64,000 nt of DNA from the NCBI RefSeq assembly GCF_008728515.1, contig NC_044984.1:90195181-90259180 (forward strand). Direction: 5' to 3'. Of this stretch, positions 11,342 to 22,257 are shown in pieces (within the stretch, counting starts at the first letter, position 1; the number at the start of each line of letters is the position of its first letter). Made by a program: the position numbers and the translations under genes. The notes under the pieces were generated by a model. It worked only from the letters and a program-made list of their open reading frames with translations. It was not told the origin of the DNA and searched no databases. This stretch comes from Papio anubis (taxonomy: Eukaryota > Chordata > Mammalia > Primates > Cercopithecidae).

Positions 11342-13226
11342 ATAATCCTTTTCTATTCAACGATTACTTTGAGACCCAGCTACTCCCTCTGTTCTTGGTT
11401 TCTCTGTACTGCTGTCTGACTTTACAGTCTTGCCTTTGAATGGTACATTTTCATAATGCCCTGGAGAAAAATTTTAAAAATCTGTGGGCTTTGGTTACTA
11501 TCCAATTTTGAATAGAGTTCTTTTAATAGAGAGTTAATAAAGCAGGGAGCAAGTCATGCTCACTTCTAAGGAGACAATAACTACATCCTTTTAGAGTTGC
11601 TTTTGGGCCACACTGGAACAGATGCTGTTTCCTAACAGTGATCATCGCAATTCCAGTCTCATGAGGCCTGACTGTGTGGCATCTAAGACGGTTTGCTACA
11701 TCTCCCCACTTCCTTGTGTTTTCTGTATACAGAGGTAATCTGAGAGTGCTTCTTTTCCTTCCTGAAAAAGCCTAATTAACCCATCATTGTTAGCCTCAAG
11801 GTTATTATTATTGACTGCTCCAACTACATAGGAGGTTAAGCTCCCAATGGACACAGTATTGATATGCAAGGATGCCTGGCCCCAGGCCTGTCTGTGCCTT
11901 TCACCAGGGTTTTGGGAGCACTTAAACCTTCACCCCAGCATTTCCCACGCTGTGCTCTGTGGATCGCTGAGCTCTGTGGATCATTAGGGTCCTGAAAGAT
12001 AGTAATGAATTCTGCATAACAAGGGTTTCATACCCAAATAAGTCCAGGAATGTCACATCCTAAATCTCCCATTTGGGGACACAGGGTACATAATGAGAAT
12101 ATTAATGTATTTATAAATGTTTCAATTTGTTAAATCCAGTCAGTGTTTCCCAGCCTAAGTTAACAATGGGATATTTTATTCTCAGTATACCACTACCACC
12201 TCAGAGGACATTACTACTCAGGAGAAAACTGTTTGGCAAATTCCATTTTACCTTCATGTCATATCCAGATGAATAGCAGCAAATGGCTTTAAGGGAGTGA
12301 GGGAGGAGGGAGATAGAAGATACTCCCCGCCAGTAGTTCTTGGGGGTCACTAATAGAGGGAGAGAACTTGATTTGATGGAACAAATACTAGACCTAAGGT
12401 CAGAAGAATTGTGACTTGGTCCTAGTTCTGTCACATAACTAACAGCAAATCATTTAAACTCAAGCCTCAATCTCATCTCCCGGGAAGGAGACGCATTTTA
12501 GGATAGCCATACCCCATTCTTTGAAAGAGCTGGGCAGTTTAGGAAGTTCCTATATAGCAGGTTTAATGTCTATTTAAAAAGTGTTCCTCTGGGTGAATTT
12601 TTGGGCCTATGTTTTAAGTCCTCTTTTGGATGACTGGTGCCTTCCACTCTGTTGATGGAGGTATCTGACTCTTTAGACTTGAAGCTCCAGGCTCTCAAAA
12701 CCCAAAGCAGTGTTTCTGAATGAACATTGGAAACAAATTAAGTCTGGCATATATTTATGCTAGCCTAATTAATAGGATAATACCTAGAGAAGTCTTAAGT
12801 CTTACATAGAATGGAGGAAAATATAGGTCTATAATATTACAAATAAGCCATAAATGAAATCCGAGACTTCTTATTTTTAAACTAGATTGACTAGCTTCTT
12901 TTTCTGAGCACACAATTTTCAAAGATGGAAATTGGTGACATGGAGTTGAAACTGCAAAATAAATTTGTAGCGCTGCACTGATTTATATTCTAACATGACA
13001 GAGGAGAGGAAGGCAATAATCATTTCTGGGGAGGCTTCCTGTGGTCCTTGAGTTAGAGAAAGACTCTTCCATTCTTTAACTCAGGAGAGAAAGATTAGTT
13101 CCCAAACCCATCCTCTGTAAAGAAGAAATTCTATAATGACTTCTTTAGACTTTACACTTGCAAATAAGGCTCAAGACGGAACTAGGTCACATTTGATGCT
13201 TTTCTTACCATTAAAATATGTCTGCT
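11342..13226. other. Intronic DNA, nothing recognised
   Basis: About 1.9 kb with no convincing repeat or exon. The short imperfect direct repeat 'gctctgtggatc' at 11953 and 11971 is minor. Confidence 0.5.
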
Positions 13227-13525
13227 GAGGCTGGGTGCAGTGGCTCACATCTGTAATCCCAGCACTTTGGCAGGCCAAGGAGGGCGGATCACTAGGTCAG
13301 GAGTTCAAGACCAGCCTGGCCCATATGGTGAAACCCCATGTCTACTAAAAATACAAAAATTAGCTGGGCGTGGCAGTGTGCACCTGTAATCCCAGCTACT
13401 CAGGAGGTTGAGGCAGGAGAATCGCTTGAACACCGAATGCGGAAGCTGCAGTGAGCTGAGATTGTGCCACTGCACTCCAGCCTGGGTGACAGAGCAAGAC
13501 TCAGTCTCAAAAAAGAAAAGAAAAA
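13227..13525 (+). mobile_element. Alu
   Basis: Sense Alu from 'gaggctgggtgcagtgg' to an impure A-tail. This is the last Alu before the Alu-free zone around the NTN4 5' end. Confidence 0.93.
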
Positions 13526-13708
13526 GTCTGCTAAAATAATAACTACAATTAAAAACACTTACGAACTAAATTTAGAAGGTATCTGTACATTGAAATAACT
13601 TACATAAATGTTAGTCTCTATCTGCTTGGAATTTGATATAAACATTCATGACAATAAATAGTTTGGTTTTAAAAAAGACAAGATTGTATTTCCATATAGG
13701 TCAGTCCA

Positions 13709-14004
13709 AAGTTACAGTAGTCATCTCTAAATAATTGCTGGACTGTTGCAATAAATTTGCAATAAATTCAATGTGATATTTGCTAAATGAACATACCTGC
13801 CATCTGGTTACTCAAACTGTATTTTTGCAACTTCATGGATACACAGGGCCCAGTAGAGATTACTGTAGTCATCTTTAAATAATTGCTGGACTGTGGCAAT
13901 AAATTTGCAAGAAATTCAATGTGATATTTGCTAAATGAGCATGCCTGCCATCTGGTTACTAAAACTGTATTTTTGCAACTTCATAGATACACAAGGCCCA
14001 GTAG
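13709..14004. repeat. 148-bp tandem duplication
   Basis: Two head-to-tail copies, 13709-13856 and 13857-14004, at a constant offset of 148 bp with no gaps. About ten mismatches by eye (roughly 93% identical). Neither copy resembles a mobile element I know. Confidence 0.93.
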
Positions 14005-14602
14005 CACTGAGATGTAAGAAGCCGATATGAGCCTAAGGATCAATTCCAAAGCAATTTGAGAGTTCAAGCCATTCATTTGTTTTCAGCACAAAGTGTTCTC
14101 CACATAACAAAACAATGAGTCTGACTTATCTGTCTCTTTCCTGTCCTGTTATCTTTAAAAATGTTCATCATGACAGGTTGCAAATGGGCTTACAATATTC
14201 AGCCAACTTTGAGGACCATGAAGAAGAATGGAAAACAGTTGGTGTGCTGCTTGCACCATGTCCTACTGGTTCTGGTGCCAGGAGCACTATTCTTGCTGGT
14301 CTCTTCAAGGTGCACACAGAAGAAGCAGCTGAATAAAATGGCAAAAGTCTTCATGTATCTATGGAAGTGGGGAAAGAAGGTCCCAAACCAACCTTTTCAT
14401 CAGGCCCCTGGCAAGCACCTCCCCATACCACACCAAAAGCAGAATTAGTAGCATTGAATACAGTGCCTGAGGGGGTCAATACATGCTGATTATACACAAC
14501 TACCTGGGAAGTCTGAGAATAGTTATATAAAGGATGCTGGAAGAGTGCTTATCCTAGTTTCTGTAGCCATGGTGATCCATGTACTGGATGTATGCCTAGC
14601 CC
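14005..14602. other. Intronic DNA, nothing recognised
   Basis: Two overlapping plus-strand frames of 73 and 95 residues (14115-14448) have no domain or composition to support them. They lie antisense to the NTN4 intron. Confidence 0.45.
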
Positions 14603-14836
14603 AGGCTGTCTCAACCTTGGTACATTGACATTTTGAGCTAGATAATTTTTGGTTGGGGATGGGGTGGGAAATGCTATTTTGTGCATTGTCTGAGGTTGAG
14701 CATCATCCCTGGCATCCCCCCACTAGATGCCAGTGGTGTTCCTCCCCCTAGCAAAAATGTCTCCAGATATTGCCAAATGTCCCAATGTCCCCAGGGAAGA
14801 GGGACCAAAAATCACCCCAGTTGAAAGCCACTTATC
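14603..14836 (-). mobile_element. MER5-type hAT-Charlie element
   Basis: Non-autonomous DNA transposon in reverse orientation: 'gtctcaaccttggtacattgacattttg' style start, 'cactagatgccagtgg', 'atgtctccagatattgcc', then 'ccccagttgaaagcca'. The 126-residue open frame starting at 14770 begins in it and is not a gene. Confidence 0.8.
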
Positions 14837-15686
14837 TAGTCTGTATATTCATGACATGGACCAGAATTAGAATGATTATACTCTCTTCTCTTTTTCCTGA
14901 ATCAGTGTTTCTTCATCTACTTATTGAAGTATTATATTCTCTTAATCTGCTTTCATTCGGTTTTCTCTGTTCTCATACACCTGAGGGTTGGGGGCAGCCT
15001 TTCAAGGTACTGCCATATAAGTTAAGAAGAGCTCAAAAAAGACCTGTTTCTCCCTTAGGAGAAGGGAATATTAAAGAGAAAACATTCCACATGGAAATTG
15101 GATCAGTAGCTAAGGAGGCTGTTTTGCAGAATGAGTTTAAGATGGCCTAAGCTGAAATTCATGTGTCTGTGAGCCCAGAAGAACCTTTGTATGTTAAAAG
15201 AAACTACTTTCATTTGTTTGCTACTGTCATACAAAAGTATCCTTCTGACAAACAGATTTTTTTTTCTTTCTTGGCTTTGTTTTTATTGACTTCCTATTTA
15301 TATTAACAGTATCAGGAAGATACCCCTGTGGGCTCCAGGAACAGACTGTCTCAGTAACTCTTCCCCCTTCAGAAGCACGGTAAGTAGTCCCGAGAACTAA
15401 AGCAATGAGCAGCCTCTAGAGTGATGATTTGTGTCTGCTCTTTTTTTATAGTGTGAAAAATTGGAATCTTAGAATACTGACTTAAACCCAGCCAGTGGGT
15501 GATCTGCTTGAAAATGGCTACACATTCATACGTAAGGGTGAGAAATAATTTATGACAAATAAAGCTCATGAAAAATTCTAATTTCATTCATGTTGCTACA
15601 AGTATAGCTTCATGCTTTAAAAAAAATGTGGGCTGGTAACATTTTTCTATCTTACTTACAGTGTAGAGTTAAACAGGTGCCCTTAC
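14837..15686. other. Intronic DNA next to exon 2, nothing recognised
   Basis: No repeat that I can name. Sequence just past the exon 2 donor. Confidence 0.5.
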
Positions 15687-16216
15687 CTCTCCTCCAGTGC
15701 ATGGAAAAGGACTGGAGTATTTAGAAGTACAAATAGCTCCCTTCTTGCCAACGTCATCTTCCAGGCCAAATGTAGCAGAGCAGTTAGTCGCGAAGTACTT
15801 ATAAGGCTTCCATGTTCTCCCAAAGTCCTGAGAGCGGTCCAGCACCATGGCAGCCGGCCTGGGGGACTTGAACACCATAATTAGGTGAGTGAAGTAGAAT
15901 TCAGCTTCCAGGTCTAACTGGATCTTTTCTCTGTGCACATCCTCCGCAGACTGCCACCACGTGCGAGGAAACCGGAAGGACGAGTCTGCCATGGCAGATG
16001 GCAGGTGAGCCAGGTGAGGATGGGCAGCATTGCACTTGTCACATTTGGGCTGCCGACAAGTCAGATCCGTGTTCTCACTGTAGAAGCAGTACAGTTCGGT
16101 AGCATTCTGACCGCAGGTGGTGTCTGCCCAGAGTTTTCGCCCCAAAGCCAAATTTCCCATCCGAGGGTTGCAGGCTTTTTCACAGCGGGAACTCGCTCCA
16201 GCTACTCCACTCAGTC
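15687..16216 (-). CDS. NTN4: Netrin-4, coding exon 2 (first part of laminin N-terminal domain)
   Basis: This 530-bp exon is bounded by a TTCTTAG acceptor and a GAGAG/GTAAGG donor. It encodes residues 19-195 of netrin-4, a secreted basement-membrane protein (about 628 residues in full) whose laminin N-terminal (LN) domain binds laminin gamma chains and loosens laminin networks. Visible features are Cys30 and Cys34 opening the LN fold, the CDKC pair (77-80), the FPRTWWQS LN-type segment (101-108), and two N-glycosylation sequons, Asn56-Ala-Thr and Asn163-Cys-Ser. The exon ends exactly after Glu195, phase 0. From memory, Glu195 of mouse netrin-4 is reported as needed for laminin binding. Compared with my recall of human netrin-4, residues such as Ala26, His84, Met132-Val133, Arg152 and Gly175 differ; this fits a non-human primate. 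There is no frameshift or stop. The rest of the LN domain, the EGF-like repeats and the C-terminal domain lie outside the window. Confidence 0.96.
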
Positions 16217-18994
16217 CTAAGAAAGGGAAAGCACACATGATGCAAGATAAACCCATCTGGAAAGCTCTTTTGTCCACCTAGTCCATCGACAACAGTCAAG
16301 GATCTCCCCAAAAGTGCTTGAGACTTTCAATAAATGGAAAATTCTGCCGTGCTCCACCATGTTCATGTCTGAGTATGAACATTGTTCTGCATTCACAATG
16401 CATTCATGTACGAGAGTGTGTGTGTGTGTGTGTGTGCGTGTTTGCTTTTTATGTTCAGATGTAAAATTCACATCAGAGAAACAAACACTTTAGGCAGAGG
16501 ACAAGAGGAGGAAAAATAGAACCACCAGGGTGAAGATTATTGGCCTAAAACTTTTCAAGTACTTTGCCTTATAAATGTTTTCTGTATTTCAAATACATTG
16601 ATGTGTTTTTGAAGTCATGACTATAGAAAAACTATAATGTTTTTAAGACCACCTAAGTTAGTCTTTCAAATTTAATATGAGTCCTTCACATGATTTAACA
16701 TGTTTATTATGAGAATGCATTTAGAAGGAAATGTGGAATTCTATTTTCTTTACATTTTTAAGCCAGTGAAGGGATAAATTCCCTAGGAAAAGCAATATGA
16801 GATATTTAATAAATATACGATAGGTCCTCATTTAGGGGGAGGCAAAGCTAGAGACCTTTGGAGTTCAGATGTGCACTATCAATTTCTAACATTACGTAAA
16901 CATAACTAAGAAAAAAACTCTGAACTGCCAAATGGCAGAAAAGCTTATTTTACATGCTGTCTCTTCAGGGTTTCTACCTGTGGCAGGTTATACAGTAGTC
17001 AACTGTTTGCTTAACAGGAGAGTGTCTACAGTCTGGCAGCCACTAACAGCACCTTTAAATATTATCTGTGAACTAAAACACCTTCTTTAAAAAACACACT
17101 CTTCCTCCCAAAGGTCCAACAGACTTCAATGTTTTAAAATGACTTAAAATGATAAACATTATCCACTTATTAACATTCTGACTACATACTGTAATCCTTT
17201 GATTTGGGTTTGGCGTTTTAATTATGAATACCTTAAGCAAAAATCATCTATTTTAAAGGTTAAAACAGAGGGGAAAAGAGGGAAAAGGAAATCAAGCCCT
17301 AAATTCCAGCTAATTGAATGTTTCTGCTTCTTAAGAAGCAGTACCTCTGAACTGTTATCACAGTAAGGATTGGAGGAGGCCAAATGACAGCTTAGGCTGC
17401 AACAGAGACATTTCACACACTGACAATGGCCAACCCCACATAGCCTTGCAACTAAAGGGCTTCCTTAGGCGTTATTTTTTAAATGTCAAATTAAAGTGTG
17501 CATGATGCCTGGGTTCTGTTTGCTACTTTTCTCATTAGCTGGGGCAACAGTTGCTTGTGGCCAGAATCACACAAACACACAGTGTGCTATGACTCACCTG
17601 TAAAAAATTTCAGGGAAAATCATATATTGCCTGTACAAGTATTTTTGACTTGAAACACTTGCCTTGTGATGTTTATTTACAACCTTTTAATGGCTTGCAT
17701 GTTTTTGCCATAATATGGTTTGAGACGGAAAAGATTTTTTAAAGCTCATCTTTTAAGAGTGCAAGACTTAAAGTAAAATCTTAGGCCTTTAATATGTCCC
17801 CGGGAAAAATATCCAATAATTTTAAATGCCCCTAAACTCCTAAGTCCGGAAAAGATTTGAGCCAGATAAACAATCTGTGGGGCAAAATACTTGGAGTCTC
17901 TCGAGTGACTATTCAATGATACTAAGGATGCTCCTGTGACTCGGACTGGTTTGGGATGCAGACTGGAAAGCCTGGATTTTGCTGGGTGCCAGCGGCCCTC
18001 AGGGAAGAGTGGAAGCCCAAGGGAGGAGATGCGTGCGAAAATGTTCTGTAGCCACCTGCGTGTCTCTCTAGCCCAGGCTCCCCTTTCTGACGAGATCCGC
18101 AGGAGAGAGTGGATGTCTGTAGACTCCCTCACATCTCTCCCCCTCACCTACAGGGCTGCGCTTACGCCTAACTGGAAGCCAGGTGACCCGCAAGAGGGAG
18201 GGAGAGGAGCAGAAGGGGCTCCCGAATACAGAAACGACGAGCCAGGAGCCGGTGGCCTAGGGCAGCCCAAGAAAGCCAGGATGGGAGTGGGAGGGAGAGG
18301 GCATCTGCCGACGCCTCCACCGGTTGTCCAGTTACCGAGCCAGGGAGCAGACCCGCCTCTGACCTCCCGCAGAGTTTCGGCCAGGGTACCAATTCCCCAG
18401 GGGCGGCCAGCCAGCTCAGTGCAAGCCCAGGGTGATCACCACCTATCGTCTAAGCCAGGAGTCCTACTGCGTTCCAGTCACTGCTCCGGGGAGAGGGCGC
18501 TCAGCTCTGCCCCAGGTGTCCTTACCTGGTTCTCTAGTACCCAGCACCAGGTCAGGGACGCCAGCGATCGGCCTCCACCAGAGACCGGCCCCGGCCCACG
18601 CGCGCCCAGGGTCGCTGGGCCACCCCTCCTCATCATTCCTTAGGCCATGAAGTGCCGGGGGATGGCGAGCTGGGTCCTTTGTTCCCTCACCAAGTGGAAA
18701 AGCAGTTTTTTAACAAGCCAAACTGAGAAAGAAACCCCGGTCGCAGTATCCCCGGCAGGGCGCACCCAGGATATCTGGTTATCCAAGCGCGTGTGTATCC
18801 CAGTTGTAAAAATAAATCAATAGTATTTGAAAGTGCGGAGCCCAGGGGAAAGGAGGCGGAACATGGCCACTCATTTCACCCTCGGGAGCAGCGCTCTGCG
18901 CTCGCAGCCCCGGCTCCCCTGCACCTCCGAGTCCCGAGATGGGTTAGAGAAGCAGCGAGGAAAGGGGTGGGGGCCCCGCCGCGTCACCACCCAC
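16217..18994 (-). other. NTN4: NTN4 intron 1
   Basis: A 2,778-bp GT-AG intron. It holds a short TG tract (16418-16440) and no Alu or L1 that I recognise. The upstream third (about 18.1-19.0 kb) is inside the CpG island and could carry regulatory sites. The pyrimidine tract before the acceptor is in frame with exon 2 (see findings). Confidence 0.9.
16418..16440. repeat. TG dinucleotide microsatellite
   Basis: About eleven TG/TGCG units in NTN4 intron 1, about 200 bp upstream of exon 2 in gene direction. Simple repeat. Confidence 0.85.
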
Positions 18995-20110
18995 CTGCGG
19001 CCACCACCGTGCAGCCCCAGAGCAGCAGCAGCCGCGCGCAGCTCCCCATGGCCGGGAGGAGCCGGGAGCAGCCGGGCCGGGCGGGTGCGGGAGGGAGCCG
19101 AGACCTCTGGGCTGCGGGATGAAGCGCCGCCGTCCTCGGGAAGGACCGGGGCCCTGGTTTCTTCCTCCTCCTGGGGCGCCGGGCTCGGTCAGCGGGCGCC
19201 GGCAGCGGGAAGCCAGGGGCCGGGACCTCGCGGGGAGGTGGGGTGACCCTCGCGCACCGGCCTGGCGGGTCCCGGGCACCTGGGGGGCGGCGGGAGCCCC
19301 GGGACCATAGCCGGCCTGGCCACGCTGCCCCGCGGAGCGGCCCTGCGGGCTCGTCCGCCGGTAGCCCGGGGCTCGGCGCCCGCAGCCGCCGCTGAACTTT
19401 GTGAGACCTTTCACTTCCCGGCCGCCGCAGCTGCCGCCTCCTCCTGGGCGTCCTCCTCCGCTTTTCCCACCTCCTCTGGCTGCCCCGGCTCCGTCCGGTC
19501 CTTCTCCACCGGCAGTTCCATGCGATGCATTTTTATTGCACCGACGCCGCAGCGCTCCGGTGCCAGCCCTCCTCCCCTCGCACCTCCACCCCTTCCTCCC
19601 GCCCGCCCCCCACGCTTGACAGCCCGGGCGGTGCAGCCCGCGAGGCCGGATCGCCGCCGCCGCTGCCGCCCGAGGAGGGGTTCCCCGCGCCCTGACCGGC
19701 GCCCCCGCTGCCCAGCTGCCCGCTGGTCCCGGTCGCCTCAGCCCGGCCCTCGGCTGCCCTGGCCCCCCTCCCGGCGCGCGCCCTGCATCTCCCTGGTGAT
19801 CCCCCTGGTGCCCTGCAGCACCCACAGGCCTCCCCTGGGAAGCAGTCTCCCACCTTCTCCCGGAACATTCCTAAGAGCAGTTGACTCCCTCTAGATCAGG
19901 TCAGGGCATGCCAAGGGGCTTAAAAAACCGCGAAACAGGCTAGCGCCTACTTCCCACATCCCCCGGCGAAACAAGCCCTCCCTCCTTCCCCAGCCACCCC
20001 CTCTCGGGGAGTCCCATGACCCGGGGACGGACACCCCAACCCAGCCCCGGGTCACCCGCACTGAGAGCGCGCCAACTGCTAAGCGGCGTTCGCAGCTTCT
20101 GTGCTGCCTT
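18150..20110 (-). promoter_or_regulatory. NTN4: CpG island and promoter region of NTN4
   Basis: CpG dinucleotides are dense from about 18.15 to 20.1 kb and densest around 18.8-19.8 kb, surrounded by AT-rich DNA. The netrin-4 start codon lies in the middle. No clear TATA box is seen close upstream of the ATG. A weak AT-rich element (minus-strand AATAAAAATGC) lies near 19528-19540. GC-box-like GGGCGG/CCGCCC motifs recur. The island extends about 1 kb to each side of the ATG, typical of a housekeeping-style, dispersed promoter. The boundaries are by eye. Confidence 0.8.
18995..19049 (-). CDS. NTN4: Netrin-4, coding exon 1 (signal peptide)
   Basis: This 55-bp coding part of exon 1 starts at an ATG in a strong context (GCC before, G after). 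It encodes 18 residues, MGSCARLLLLWGCTVVAA, plus the first base of a split Gly codon. The sequence has an Arg, a Leu-rich core and small residues at the end, a typical secretory signal peptide, and it matches the start of netrin-4 as I know it. The exon ends CCGCAG with a GTGGGT donor, so the intron is phase 1. It joins exon 2, whose first bases GA complete the Gly. No other ATG lies between it and 19308. It sits in the CpG island. The 5'UTR start cannot be set from sequence alone. The large open frames in this GC-rich region are not part of the gene. Confidence 0.95.
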
Positions 20111-21250
20111 TTGCAGGGGTAGGGGGATGTCTCGGCTAAACAATCGCTGCCTACATGATCCAAAGGTGTGCCCACTTTGGTGTAAGAGGTGTTGCCTAAC
20201 TCAAACTCAAGGTGCTGAAAGAAAAGGGTCACAGGATTAGTTAGTGGGCAGTGTAAGAACGTCCTTGTCCAGAGGCAGGGCAGAGGCATGACAAAGGGAA
20301 CTCTTTGGTCCTTCCAAGCGTTCTCCCTTTATAGAGTATGCTGTGCTGTGAAACAGTGTTAGGAACTAACTTATGGGGAGCAATTTAGTAGCAACCACAC
20401 GCAGCTATTTGCAGACAGGATTGCTCAGGGCTGGTGCTTCTGGAAAGAGATAAAATAGCAGCCGAGTCTGAGATTTTTGCAAGTTCTGTGAAAATATAAT
20501 TCTACTTACACATCCAGGGAAACTGGCAAAAGTTAAGTCGACAGCAATTTTGTATTGCAGTGTTCATTTTGTTCCTTTGAATATTTTCCAGAAAATTAAC
20601 TATGTTCCAGATACCATTTAGTTGTTGTGTCTGTTACAGATGAGGATAATTCAGAGTTTTGGGATACATGTAGATATTATTTACAATGATCCGGCCAGGA
20701 ACATATAAGAAGTTTATATCTCTCAGGGGGATCTGTGTTGAGGTCAGCATAATTCATCTGAGAGACATTAAAATTATTCTTCCGGCCAACACAGGAAAGT
20801 AGCAGAAGGTGTGGACAGCAATTCATGTAACATCACCTGCTTTAGAAAATAAACCCTTTGAGTTTTCAAATACTGGCAATGTTGGGGCTTTCTTCATATC
20901 TCCTAATGGAGCTATTGAAACACCTCTCCAATTAATCTTTTTACCAAATAAATGATAGGAAACTATAACAGCCAAAGGTTCTTAGCATAAATATTAATTT
21001 AATAGCCAAGGCAAATTAAACAAAGGGGTGGATGCACATTTATTATTAACTTCTGAGTCCAGTATATTTAGGCAGAAGTAATCCATTTCTGTTTTTTAAT
21101 TAACAAAATTGTACGCATTTATCATGTACAACATGATGTTTTGAAATATGTATATGGTGTGGAATGACTAAATCTAGCCAATTAACATATGCATTTAAGA
21201 ACACTTTACACCCACTGTCTTAGCATTTTTCAAGAATACAATATATTGCT
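20111..21250. other. 5' flank of NTN4, nothing recognised
   Basis: Directly upstream of the CpG island in gene direction. AT-rich, free of Alu and L1. May hold distal regulatory sites, but none is readable by eye. Confidence 0.45.
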
Positions 21251-21357
21251 AAAAATATAGAATGCTTCGCAAATTTGTATGCCATTCTCATGCAGAGGCC
21301 ATGCTAATCTTCTCTGTATTGTTCCAATTTTAGCATATGTGCTGCCAAAGCAATCAC
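21251..21357 (-). pseudogene. U6 snRNA pseudogene, full length
   Basis: The reverse strand from 21357 to 21251 is 107 nt, the size of U6. It keeps GGCAGCACATAT near the 5' end, the ACAGAGA box with AGATTAGCATGG, and ends in TTTTT. About 17 positions differ from U6 as I recall it (roughly 84% identity), including the 5' stem and the region after the 3' half's CCTGC. The upstream side (21358-21420) shows no TATA box or PSE, and no A-tail or clear target duplication is seen. It is most likely a dead retro-copy. Confidence 0.9.
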
Positions 21358-22087
21358 AGAACAACTCCATATCTCATTACAAATTTCAAAGCTATTTACT
21401 GTCTGCACGAATCCTGCATTGATAATATATTTCCTTGATTGCTGAATAACTGGCTTTTATTTCCTTTAACAAGACAGAAAGCTCTCTAATGGTAGAACAG
21501 TCTTTAATATTCAGTTTATAAAAAACATTACTATGTTTTTCTGATATTCTTCCTTATTCTCAGCCAAGAACACCTACAATAAGTATTCATTACATGTTTT
21601 TGACTGAGTTATGTTAAAACTATTGTTATATACTAAGGGGCTAAGGAGACTAAGGACTAAGGAGAAAACCAGTTGTATCAGAATGATTTCCCGTATTTAA
21701 AAGGAAACTGCACATTCGACACCAATACTATCTATATGAAAAGCTCAGGAGAGAAAAGTAGTCGGCATTCCAATAAACATCATTTGCTTATGTAGTCCAG
21801 TTTAGTTACAAAGGATATTTTCATTTTGAAGAAACTATCCAAGAAAAGGTTACCTACATAAGAAACATCTTGGATAAGTATATTATTGCCTATGATTTTG
21901 TTTTTGAAAACATCAGTAATGGATTCAGAATATTTTGTATTTTATGAATTAGAAGGAAGCTTAGCAAACTTACAGAATTTCAATAACAAGTTCCCAGAAA
22001 CCACAAAATTGATAAGTTAAATCTAGAATATTCCTGAGAATTTGAAAGGAAGTTAAAAGGGTCTTTGAAAAGTAAAATAAATGGCAT
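21358..22087. other. Intergenic DNA, nothing recognised
   Basis: AT-rich. No frame or repeat that I can support. Confidence 0.45.
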
Positions 22088-22257
22088 AGCCAGGTGTGGT
22101 AGCATATGCCTCTGGTCCTAGTTACTTGGGAAGCTGAGGTAAGAGGATAGCTTGAGCCTGGAAGGTTGAGCTGCAGTAAGCTGTGTTGGCACCATTGTAC
22201 TCCAGCCTGGGCAACAGAGTGAGACTCTGTCTCAAAATAAATAAAATAAAATAAATG
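22088..22257 (+). mobile_element. Alu monomer (FLAM/FRAM-like)
   Basis: Only one arm: 'gccaggtgtggtagcatatgcc' to 'gagactctgtctcaaaa' then (AAATA)n. Flanked by the direct repeat aaataaatggca at 22076-22087 and around 22246-22259, so it inserted as a monomer. Confidence 0.85.

Larger units (their letters stand above)
1..15686 (-). other. NTN4: NTN4 intron 2 (5' part, exon 3 not in window)
   Basis: From the donor at 15686 to the window edge no segment encodes the next expected netrin-4 residues (the part that completes the LN domain), so this is all intron 2. It is filled with old L2, MIR, MER5 and Alu copies listed separately. Confidence 0.85.

Noticed and set aside
1..15686. NTN4 exon 3
   Set aside because: No frame encodes the residues expected after Glu195 next to an acceptor; exon 3 must lie beyond the window.
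18944..19825. 293-residue minus-strand open frame and other long frames (18.0-19.9 kb)
   Set aside because: They are products of GC-rich, stop-poor CpG-island DNA: Gly/Ala/Arg/Pro-rich, no domain, and they cross the known NTN4 exon 1 in a different reading or ignore its splice donor.
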